A DNA stretch of 64,000 bases from Cladocopium goreaui (Eukaryota; Sar; Dinophyceae; Suessiales; Symbiodiniaceae), in contig CAMXCT020001465.1 of NCBI GenBank assembly GCA_947184155.2, positions 35,715 to 99,714 of the forward strand, given 5' to 3'. The translations under genes and the position numbers were made by a program. Positions within the stretch are counted from its first letter, which is position 1. Each line of letters begins with the position of its first letter. The notes beneath the pieces were generated by a model. It saw only the letters and a program-made list of their open reading frames with translations, searched no databases and was not told the DNA's origin. Shown here one piece after another: positions 57,601 to 64,000 of this stretch.

Positions 57601-60600
57601 GGACAGAGGCCTTGTCAGATATCGTTAGCAACGTGCCTCTGGGATGGATTGCAGTGCCATGATGGATGCACTGAGAGCAGCAACCACCACCTAGCGGAAT
57701 CAAGTCTTGGAATGTGTTGGACTTGAAATGACAGCAGTAAAAAACAGTAAAAAGGCACCGCATAACCCAGTCGAGCCAATGTCGAACAAACATCAAAAAC
57801 AGCCGTCTATTGGCAGAATTTTCACAGTCCAGAATCGTCTTTCACATATGTGTTGCGGCCAGCAGTTCCAAGATGTTTGAGACTTGAACTGGTGAATCAT
57901 TCATTTTCCCGAACAGGTGAGCTTTTGTCCCTCCTGAATAGAAGCCTTTGTATACTGAATCCACAAAATACATCCTGGAGTCCTGGATAGTCCTGGGGCC
58001 AAGATCTATGATCTTAAGACAGGGACAAATGACTAGGGAGTTGTCCTGGGTCCTAACGCCCCATGGTTTCAGCGGCGCCTCTTCCTCATGGAGGAGTTCT
58101 TTGGAGGCGTAAGTGATGGCCTGGCAATGTCAGCTGTGGGGAGCTGGGAAGAACTGAAGCCGTAAACTAAACACACCCAGTAAATCCAAGTATCATATAT
58201 TATCATTATTTATCATTCATATATTCCATGATTTGTGTAGAGATGCAATCACTTGATATGTGGCTGTGGTAGTTGGCCACATCCCAGAACAGCCCGTGGG
58301 TTTACGATTTTACTGAGTTTTTCTTGCATATATGCAGAGGACGCTTCGGTGATGATAGCACGCTGGCAGGGAGGGATTAGAATTGAAACGACTCCTGGGA
58401 AACACATTTTCGATCAGTGTGAAGATGGAAGGCCAAAGAGTGCGTGACCCAGAGTTATCTGATCTAGTCTTCCAATTTTTTGTTTACGACAGTCTTTCGG
58501 ATGTCTTTGGCACCTGCAAGTCCAAAGGAGTTCTACTCAGCATTGAAGACAATTGCTGAAAGCTAACTAACTGGCTTGGAAAAAAAGAAACATGAGAACA
58601 AACAGTTTTGGATAAGAATAAGTGAAATCTGATGAAAACCTCAATTCCTATTTGGTCCAAAAACCCAGACATGTTTCCCCCCATGGAATTACGTGTTCAC
58701 AGGATTCACAAAGTTCTTGAAAACTTATATGATAGTTGGGGGCAACTGGATATGACGTTTGAACAGCAAATTACAGGGGGAACTACACATGAAAAAATCA
58801 ACCACTGCAATTACGCATTGCAAACCTTGGTAAGGTTATATAAAAGATTCCTCCCCAATGAAAATTGCGAATATTGAAAGCACTTGGAATCTGAAAACAG
58901 TCATGTCGTATCACGGTCCGCTGTGAACGGTGGACCTAGTTCGCTTTCAAGAATTGGAGCACAATAGACTGCCACACCACTGCGGATACCAAGCTGTGGC
59001 TTTAGTTTGTAGACCCAAAATTATGAAGTGAGTACATGTCTTGTCGTCGGGTAGCCGTCTGCAAACATGGCCATTGAAATTCAACCAGAACCGAACCTCA
59101 ATTCTTTGCAACAGCACCAGTGGGGATCTGGCTATTGATCACTAAACTGGTACCCAGTCGAACCTCAAAATTCAAAATAGCCATGATAGCTATGGCAGCT
59201 TCTCAGATACTATCGTGATGCACTTTGGACCCATCCCCATCAAGGTGATGGCCTCCCAATCTTGTTGCAAACCAGCCATGATGACGTCCCGATCCTGTTG
59301 GATGGTTTTTGGATGGTTGGCACCATGGTTTTTGGTCAGAAATTTAGGACAAAAACATCCGGAAATCCAGCACGAAATTCGCGTCCTTCAGCAACTCTTC
59401 AGGGACATAGTCAAGGGATATCCAATCCTGCAAGACTCAAGGGAGTCACAGTCCAGGGTGCAGGCTTGTTATCACAAGGGATGACATGCAAAACCACATT
59501 GCGCTAATCAGTAGACAGAAAAGGGGGCCATGATGACATGATGTCGACCATCCAGATCCATCAAATTTCATTAAAACCATGTTTTTTTCCGAAAACGCCA
59601 AACTGAACACTACAAAATCTACAACACACTTCTCCCAACTTCTCCCAATGGCCCAATTCCCATCCGGGCCATCGCCTGCTTCACCGCCTGCAGGACCACC
59701 TCCTTGTCCTTGCGCAAGTCCACGGCTGCGTGCCGCAGCTCGGGGCCACGGAGCTTCAGGGCCTGATGGCCCATGCCCATGGTGGGTTGAAGATGGTTGG
59801 GGTCGTCCCCAAAAAGCCATTGGTTAATCAACAGTACATGGGATTTAACATGATTCTATTTTAATGGTGAATCAACTGTTTCAACATGTTTCAACTGTTT
59901 CAACATCTTTTTACCATCAGAACTAATATGAACAAATAAAAAAACACCAGTACAACTGGGATTTAACATGATTTAACCCAGTGAATTGATTGGAATTTAC
60001 GACAAGAAAACATCAAAAACTATGGGGGGATGAAACATCAAACAATTGGGGATTTTTTGATTAAACATGGTGGTTTCACATGAGTTAAGCATCCAAAGTG
60101 GGGATGTGATCATCAACAATTGGGAATTATTCAACAAGATTGGGTGATATGGAACAAACAAAAAAGTCGCTCTCCATTCTTGCACATACATATCCGCTAC
60201 TGGCTGCAGACCTTGAGAACATAGTCGCGATCTGCTCGTTGTTCGGGCGTGCCCTGCTCCAGCAACTTTGGCAGGACAGGGACCATACCTGGGGTCAACA
60301 TGGGTCAATCCTGAAATGGGGCTACCCTAGGTTTCATCCATTTATTTATATATAGTAATAGGATTTTCATGGATTTTCCATTATGAATCATGTATTTTGG
60401 GGCACCACCATTTATGGAAATCCCCACATGCTGTGCTGCTGAGCCACGGTTGTCCCAAAGATCTTGGATCTGCTCATCGGGATAGCGGCCCTGACAGGTG
60501 CTGGTGACGTATCATCTTAAATGGGCCCTCACAAATGCATGCAGACATCAATGACATCAACAGCTATCAATGATATTTTGTGATTTTTCGTGATAACATC

Positions 60601-61146
60601 ACTGATGTTCATGATATAATCATCATCAAATCATTGATGTTATCAGTATATTACGTGATATTACGTGTATCAAATGTACATCCCCACTGCTCAACCTTTG
60701 GTTTGGATTGAAGTCAAAACTGGTGACTTCCAATTGTTCCACAACCTTCTGAATTTGGATGTCCTAACAGGATCTAACAGGAGTCTCTTCTCGCTACATC
60801 TTGCAAGGATGGACATGCCACCCAATTCTTTGGAGCTCGCCTTGTAGTATGTCCTCAATTCCTGAAATGTGTACGGTGACCTCACCAACAAAAACACTGG
60901 GGATGTCACTGCCATCTATGAAAATGACACAGAGAATTACACTAATTATAACTAATTACACTATTGACCTGCTGCAATGGTTGACGTAGCAGCACTTGAC
61001 GCATTTTCGTTTTTCATAACCAAGTGGCTTGTCATAAGGGTTCACCCGGCGCTCCACAAGCAGGCTCGAACTTGCCATGTCAACGGTCATCCGAAGGCTG
61101 CAGAAAATTGGCAACGGGGCTTGGGCTCAGAGATTCGAGGCCCTGC
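51579..61146 (-). CDS. DUF4116-repeat protein gene, about 20 micro-exons, span
   Basis: At least fourteen minus exons of 42-100 bp each encode a piece of the DUF4116 repeat (Pfam domain of unknown function; typical pattern ...LRxDREVVLxAVxQNGxALxYASxEL...). Examples are DRDVIMAGLQQDWE, AITYASKELLHEEE, ELRGDRELVLSCVQK and DLRKDKEVVLQAVKQ. Exons begin and end mostly in phase 0, and several use GC donors (CAG/GC, GAG/GC, AAG/GC). Introns are 80-1,300 bp. The family is known to be abundant in dinoflagellates; its biochemical role is unknown. Start and stop codons were not located. The order of exons suggests the repeat was broken by many intron insertions rather than duplicated with its introns. 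It may be one gene or two. Confidence 0.8.
52037..52218 (+). CDS. Plus-strand coding-like segment (RLFRLCEYPNIRLLYREH)
   Basis: An open plus frame ends at TGA 52,216. It reads KPFEYRLFRLCEYPNIRL, then LYREHEDSAYLEQIQVQW. Two other frames are also open, so this is tentative. It lies inside the apparent first intron gap of the DUF4116 gene's 3' part. Confidence 0.4.
52489..52716 (+). CDS. Plus-strand coding-like segment (WQRIAIKLLADCFKHDLI)
   Basis: After a good acceptor (ATCCATTTCAG) the plus frame is open for 75 codons. It reads LPQPDWQRIAIKLLADCF, KHDLIPIPHHRRSKHWGP and FPESRTFKLSKSWLNQFL. It ends at TGA or at a donor GG/GTGAAA. The minus frames contain stops. It may be a nested plus-strand gene or an old element; family unknown. 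Confidence 0.55.
   Translation, partial: LPQPDWQRIAIKLLADCFKHDLIPIPHHRRSKHWGPAVHGLFHTFPESRTFKLSKSWLNQFLPNRIWARPWVANG
52874..52953 (-). CDS. DUF4116 exon (ELILSAVRANGSALQYASQR)
   Basis: 80 nt, acceptor GGCGAATGAG, donor GAA/GTGGGG. A near-consensus repeat ending LRNDQE. An in-frame TGA just upstream shows the exon must start at the acceptor. Confidence 0.88.
53517..53590 (-). CDS. DUF4116 exon (IVAAAVQQDVHCLRQADK)
   Basis: Acceptor TTCTCATTTCAG. It reads IVAAAVQQDVHCLRQADK, then SLQDDKE. The donor (GC) is approximate. Confidence 0.78.
53993..54043 (-). CDS. DUF4116 exon (GFGALRYAAPKLLSDRE)
   Basis: 17 codons, phase 0, acceptor TGTTTGTGCAG, GC donor (GAG/GCCGCC). The plus strand is open for 95 codons here but lacks family support. 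Confidence 0.82.
54291..54308. repeat. 18-bp palindrome CCATATGGATCCATATGG, copy 2
   Basis: Identical to 30,184-30,201. Confidence 0.8.
54367..54411 (-). CDS. DUF4116 exon (ELRGDRELVLSCVQK)
   Basis: 15 codons, phase 0, acceptor GTGACGTTCAG, GC donor (AAG/GCCAGC). Without splicing the frame stops three codons later. Confidence 0.87.
54939..55014 (-). CDS. DUF4116 exon (QVIVAGVSQSNSALRLA)
   Basis: 76 nt, acceptor ATGTCCTGCAG, donor GCAA/GTGAGG. It reads WEADAAHPQVIVAGVSQS, then NSALRLA. Confidence 0.85.
55167..55237 (-). CDS. Probable exon (TGLHESFMGPPLTDLSQQ)
   Basis: 71 nt, acceptor CGAAACATCAG, apparent GA donor (CAG/GAATTA). Not an obvious DUF4116 piece. Confidence 0.55.
55710..55940. 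repeat. (TA)n / TGTATATATA microsatellite
   Basis: About 230 bp of TATATA with regularly spaced TGTATA and TAGTATA. It gives long Tyr/Ile open frames on both strands that are not genes. Confidence 0.9.
55992..56090 (-). CDS. DUF4116 exon (FLAPELVADRDFILAAAA)
   Basis: 33 codons, phase 0, acceptor GACATTTCCAG, donor TGG/GTGCCA. It reads QALRLRPKFLEFLAPELV, then ADRDFILAAAAWLQW. Confidence 0.87.
56730..56792 (-). CDS. DUF4116 exon (QAIHADRQVMLE)
   Basis: 21 codons, phase 0, acceptor ACCAGATTAG, GC donor (GAG/GCTGGA). It reads QHPRWLTKRQAIHADRQV and then MLE. Confidence 0.8.
57133..57182 (-). CDS. DUF4116 exon (ELVTVLRRCGKALQLE)
   Basis: 50 nt, strong acceptor CTGTTTTCACAG, donor GAA/GTGCTA. 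Confidence 0.8.
57633..57670 (-). CDS. Possible DUF4116 exon (ASIMALQSIPEA)
   Basis: 38 nt, acceptor GCTGCTCTCAG, donor GCAC/GTTGCT. Short, so the family match is weak. Confidence 0.5.
57846..57888 (-). CDS. Possible exon (QVSNILELLAATHM)
   Basis: 43 nt, acceptor GATTCACCAG, donor TAT/GTGAAA. Confidence 0.45.
58079..58120 (-). CDS. DUF4116 exon (AITYASKELLHEEE)
   Basis: 14 codons, phase 0, acceptor GACATTGCCAG, GC donor (GAG/GCGCCG). Confidence 0.87.
58632..58877 (+). CDS. Plus-strand 81-codon open frame (NYALQTLVRLYKRFLPNE)
   Basis: ATG at 58,632. It reads RVHRIHKVLENLYDSWGQ, then LDMTFEQQITGGTTHEKI, to a stop at 58,875. It sits in a large intron of the DUF4116 gene. The composition is protein-like; it is unknown and may be an element remnant. 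Confidence 0.45.
   Translation: MKTSIPIWSKNPDMFPPMELRVHRIHKVLENLYDSWGQLDMTFEQQITGGTTHEKINHCNYALQTLVRLYKRFLPNENCEY
59253..59294 (-). CDS. DUF4116 exon (DRDVIMAGLQQDWE)
   Basis: 14 codons, phase 0, acceptor CATCCAACAG, GC donor (GAG/GCCATC). It continues AITLM if unspliced. Confidence 0.86.
59374..59427 (-). CDS. DUF4116 exon (DWISLDYVPEELLKDANF)
   Basis: 18 codons, phase 0, acceptor AGTCTTGCAG, donor TTC/GTGCTG. It lies only 79 bp before the next exon. Confidence 0.87.
59676..59762 (-). CDS. DUF4116 exon (DLRKDKEVVLQAVKQ)
   Basis: 29 codons, phase 0, acceptor GGGCCATCAG, GC donor (CAG/GCGATG; a GT donor also exists after KDKE). It reads ALKLRGPELRHAAVDLRK, then DKEVVLQAVKQ. Confidence 0.88.
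60212..60265 (-). CDS. DUF4116 exon (PEQRADRDYVLK)
   Basis: 18 codons, phase 0, acceptor CCTGCCAAAG, donor AAG/GTCTGC. It reads LLEQGTPEQRADRDYVLK. Confidence 0.83.
60428..60490 (-). CDS. Exon upstream of DUF4116 run (RYPDEQIQDLWDNRGSAA)
   Basis: 21 codons, phase 0, acceptor CACCTGTCAG, donor CAT/GTGGGG. Confidence 0.8.
60822..60861 (-). CDS. Possible exon (ELRTYYKASSKEL)
   Basis: 40 nt, acceptor CACATTTCAG, donor TTGG/GTGGCA. It loosely resembles the ASKEL part of DUF4116. Confidence 0.5.
61085..61146 (-). CDS. Possible exon (LESLSPSPVANFLQPSDD)
   Basis: 62 nt, acceptor CCCTCATCAG, donor ACC/GTTGAC. The plus strand is also open with plausible composition, so the strand is not settled. Confidence 0.5.
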
Positions 61147-61200
61147 CTGATGAGGGACCAAACAACTTAGCATAGCGAGACCAAATGGAAGAAATCCAAA

Positions 61201-61470
61201 TGTCTTTTCCAGATTACATTCCTCGAGTCCCTCTCTATCTTTGAAGAACAAACACTGCACTCAAAGCAAGAGTTGCTTTCTCTTGAATGCTTTGCTGCCG
61301 CAGCAACACACAGCTTGGACCAAATTATCACGAGAATTGCAAACAATGGATACACCTGCTGCTCAGCAACTAAGGCCCTAAGCTTGAAAAATGAACCTTC
61401 CTTCAACCTTGACGGTTTCTTTTTTGCTATTCTGCAGCATTTATTAATAATGTTGGCTCTTACAAAATGA
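61201..61470 (+). CDS. Plus-strand open segment (ECFAAAATHSLDQIITRI)
   Basis: About 90 codons open to TGA at 61,468. It reads EEQTLHSKQELLSLECFA, then AAATHSLDQIITRIANNG and ends ILQHLLIMLALTK. The minus strand is open too. Unidentified. Confidence 0.35.
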   Translation, partial: CLFQITFLESLSIFEEQTLHSKQELLSLECFAAAATHSLDQIITRIANNGYTCCSATKALSLKNEPSFNLDGFFFAILQHLLIMLALTK

Positions 61471-61545
61471 TTCGCCACGCTTTTTACAAAATGGCATGGT
61501 TGACTAGAAACAAATCCTTACAAAATGCCTCCGTTTGTTACAAAA
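61461..61545 (+). repeat. Four spaced TTACAAAATG motifs
   Basis: TTACAAAATG or TTACAAAAATG occurs four times at 20-30-bp spacing immediately after the open frame above. Confidence 0.7.
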
Positions 61546-61969
61546 ATGCCCCTGTAATGGAACAGTGGAAATGTACACAGGGATGAACATTTGACTTCAA
61601 CTGATATTTCAGCTCCCAAAAAACAGCCATACCACCGGACGCCAAGAAAGGAGGAATCCTCAATCCAAATGGGAAGTCTGCATTGACCAATAAGTTCCTT
61701 TTTGTATATTGTTGTGCTGTATTTCCAAAGGCGTTCTTCTATACTTGTCCTTTTCCAATCGGAAAATCATACCATTGGACCATTGGACCATGGCCATCAC
61801 TGCAGGGCGCCTTTTCGGTGCAAAAAGATCACCGCATAGCCCGCTTCGAGGAATTCCTGCTGACGTGCGACACTCGATGTTTTTCGATGTTTTTCTTCAA
61901 CTACACAACAGGAACTCAACAGGAATCAGCTCAACATGCTCAATTTTTGCATTTGCACCTCTTTCACAC

Positions 61970-63652
61970 TCACATATTTTGCCCACTTGTGGTCGACCAG
62001 TCTGGTAGCCGTGTGGATCTAATGGAAAGCCGATTGGCACTTCGAAAATCTGCGGGTGAAACTGTAGTCACTTCGTCAGATATGGGTGAAACATCCAGCA
62101 TCTGCAGGTGGAAGTGGCTTGGCTTTCCGGACTCCTCCGCAACACTCACAGATGTGCTACGGGCCAACAAATAGGCACGGGGCCGACTGCCCGGAATGCG
62201 GAGCAACATGGCAGAAGGGAAGCCGGGAATTGCCCCATCCTCCACAGGAGGGCTGCGAGCTTTCTTAAAGAAGTCTTCCACGCGCGGCCAGTCATTGATG
62301 CGAATGAAATTCCGTAGGGTGGGCATCCCGTTCTCACGAGGATTTCGCAGAAATGAGAGGCTCACTTCCTCGATATCCATCCCTGGGCTTTCCTTGCTCA
62401 CCAAGAGGGTGGCCTGCACCAGTTCTTTGAGGGCTTCTGGGACTTCGATGGAACTTGCTTGAGAAGGCTCAGCAGGGCGCATCCCTTGAGGATGAACAGG
62501 GCACCAAGCAGGGGGAGCAGCAAGTGCATCAGGTGGAGCCAAAAATTGATCCGGATCGGCTCGCAAAGCCAATAGGAAGTAGTCCTGTCCTGCAGCGGCG
62601 AGGCTGGTGCAAAAAATATCTGTGGACACAGGGCCTTCCGCCCCCTGCAGAGCTATCCTCAAGCATGGTGGAATGCCGTCGCTCTCTCTTGGAGCTGTTT
62701 CACTCCGCAGGAACTGCAAGAAGTTTTGCCGCCCTTCAGGGTCCAGGAATAGGTCTAAGAAACTTGTGTCGGCTAATTTCTTTGGTGTTTTCAACAATCG
62801 TTCCAAGGAGCTTGCATCATCTACGATATTGTGATTGCGAGAGTCCAGCACCAAATCCCCATCGCAGACTCCTCTTAAGACTCTCCGCGAGGCCACCAAG
62901 AGGGAGGAAACATCTTGTGAATCCAGCTTACCTGCAATCTGCGATTGCATCGCAAGCACGATAAAGCTGACAAGTCCACAGGCAGCAGTGTGCGAGGCCA
63001 GAGTTGAAGCAAAGAACATGGGTTTGACATTCGAAAAACCAATCAATTGCAACTGTTTGTAAGTTAGCACCACAGCTCCAGAGATGTACACTGGAAGCGT
63101 CATCTTCAAATCAATGAAGATCACAGACAAAAGGACCATCGACACTGTTGAGATTTTTTCAGTGGCTAAGAACATCTCAAGGTCCGTCTCGTTGGCGACA
63201 CCACAAAGGTGCACAGCATAGGGGATAACAGAAGCAGCTTCCAGAAAGCGAATGTGGCTGGCACTTTTGATCTCCACCAAACCTGACTGAATCAAAGCGT
63301 GCACACCATAGCCGATAATGGTGCCTAAGAGTTGCACCCAGGATGCTTGACTGCCGATTGCCACCACTTGGTGCACGGCGGCCAAAGCAAGGGAAAAGGT
63401 GATGTGAATTGCCACGCATTGGACCATTCCGAACATCCCAATGCGAGCCCGCAAGAGCTCTTGCTGAAAACGCCGCTTCTTGTCCAGCTCCCTTTGGGTA
63501 ATGACATGCTTGTGCTGCCGGCACTTCTCCAACAGCCGTGACACCCCAAATTTCATATCAGATTTGGTCAAGCAAACATGTGGAATTCCCATGGCCATGG
63601 CAAACCACATGGCAAACCGGGATCCGAAGAACTTAGAAGGTTCCAGTTCCAT
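61970..63652 (-). CDS. Intronless multi-pass membrane protein with PAS-like cytosolic region (probable retrogene)
   Basis: A single 560-codon frame, by far the longest non-repetitive one in the window. The start ATG has an in-frame TGA 27 nt upstream, so the N-terminus is fixed. Residues about 12-28, 73-100, 104-127, 138-152, 167-206 and 212-236 are hydrophobic, suggesting about six membrane spans. A soluble region of about 320 residues follows. Within it, residues 250-370 (LRGVCDGDLVLD..., TSFLDLFLDPEGRQNFLQFL, FLLALRADP) and 430-505 (LRNFIRINDWPRVEDFF, AYLLARSTS) have the strand-helix rhythm of PAS folds. That is inference; the ligand and role are unknown. Every other gene here is split into exons under 310 bp, and a spliced-leader-like sequence lies 50 nt upstream, so it probably derives from a reinserted mRNA. 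It faces away from nothing obvious downstream; no poly-A tract is visible. Confidence 0.85.
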   Translation of the reverse strand: MELEPSKFFGSRFAMWFAMAMGIPHVCLTKSDMKFGVSRLLEKCRQHKHVITQRELDKKRRFQQELLRARIGMFGMVQCVAIHITFSLALAAVHQVVAIGSQASWVQLLGTIIGYGVHALIQSGLVEIKSASHIRFLEAASVIPYAVHLCGVANETDLEMFLATEKISTVSMVLLSVIFIDLKMTLPVYISGAVVLTYKQLQLIGFSNVKPMFFASTLASHTAACGLVSFIVLAMQSQIAGKLDSQDVSSLLVASRRVLRGVCDGDLVLDSRNHNIVDDASSLERLLKTPKKLADTSFLDLFLDPEGRQNFLQFLRSETAPRESDGIPPCLRIALQGAEGPVSTDIFCTSLAAAGQDYFLLALRADPDQFLAPPDALAAPPAWCPVHPQGMRPAEPSQASSIEVPEALKELVQATLLVSKESPGMDIEEVSLSFLRNPRENGMPTLRNFIRINDWPRVEDFFKKARSPPVEDGAIPGFPSAMLLRIPGSRPRAYLLARSTSVSVAEESGKPSHFHLQMLDVSPISDEVTTVSPADFRSANRLSIRSTRLPDWSTTSGQNM

Positions 63653-63701
63653 TATGTTCCATTGCAGTGGTCACAATCGTGGCAAGAGAATTTCTGAAGA
63701 A

Positions 63702-63716
63702 CTTGAGCCAAACGGT
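63702..63716 (-). other. Relict dinoflagellate spliced leader
   Basis: On the minus strand this reads ACCGTTTGGCTCAAG. The last 11 nt (TTTGGCTCAAG) match the 3' end of the conserved dinoflagellate spliced leader exactly, with a further CC one deletion away. It lies 50 nt upstream of the ATG of the intronless gene, in the same orientation. Confidence 0.75.
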
Positions 63717-64000
63717 GCATCCAAACGTAGTGGTCACGCGAAGAGAATTTCTGCATGTCGCTGCCAGCAGCGTCTCCTGGGTACAGAGAGCGCCTCTGGT
63801 TCCAGTGGAGAAGTTATCGATGAAACCTGGGAGCTCAAGGCGTGTCCGTGGTGAACGTCTGCTACAACCAGTATCCGGGAGTTCACAGACTAGTTGTAGT
63901 GGGAGTTGTTGAAAACTGAGTTTCAAGAAACTTTAACATCTTTAAATATCTTTATATATCTTTATATATCTTTATATAATCATTACAAACAAACAGCAAG
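63717..64000. other. No gene seen
   Basis: It contains a partial duplication (AGTGGTCAC ... GAATTTCTG at 63,666-63,696 and 63,729-63,752) around the relict leader, and a short TATCTTTATA repeat near 63,940-63,980. Confidence 0.5.

Noticed and set aside
62455..62964. 169-codon plus open frame
   Set aside because: Antisense shadow of the intronless membrane gene.

Overview
The window looks like nuclear DNA of a dinoflagellate, most likely a symbiodiniacean or close relative. The reasons are: many small exons separated by introns that often start with GC or GA rather than GT; exons encoding DUF4116-type repeats, a family I know to be expanded in these genomes; an intronless gene preceded by what looks like a relict dinoflagellate spliced leader; large tandem arrays; and paired TGTTC-loop hairpins resembling double-hairpin elements. 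I saw no rRNA, tRNA, CRISPR array or bacterial-type operon. Nearly all convincing coding sequence is on the minus strand, so genes read from high to low coordinates.

Layout. 1-6,170 is a composite satellite block: a 12/36-bp minisatellite (610-2,170) and five copies of a roughly 0.7-kb higher-order repeat (2,171-5,890), bracketed by two blocks of another repeat family. 6,569-21,142 holds about 22 minus-strand exons encoding a Gln/Pro/Ala-rich, largely coiled-coil protein that I do not recognise (gene A). 21,310-24,415 is a repeat cluster ending in a 2.4-kb 9-bp array. 24,943-40,221 holds about 22 further minus exons of unidentified protein(s) (region B). 40,344-43,069 carries exons whose peptides match the conserved core of phosphopantothenate-cysteine ligase (CoA synthesis). 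45,120-49,290 is a 117-bp tandem array with an internal block duplication, followed by a 15-bp array and two double hairpins (50,028-50,121). 51,579-61,146 is a DUF4116-repeat gene cut into about 20 tiny exons, many phase 0 and several with GC donors. A few plus-strand coding-like segments lie among them. 61,970-63,652 is one uninterrupted 560-codon membrane/PAS-like gene, probably a retrogene.

Exon limits were deduced by eye from open frame plus AG acceptor plus GT/GC/GA donor. They are models, not transcript-supported, and the joining of exons into genes is inferred. The low-complexity open frames in the arrays are treated as repeats, not genes.
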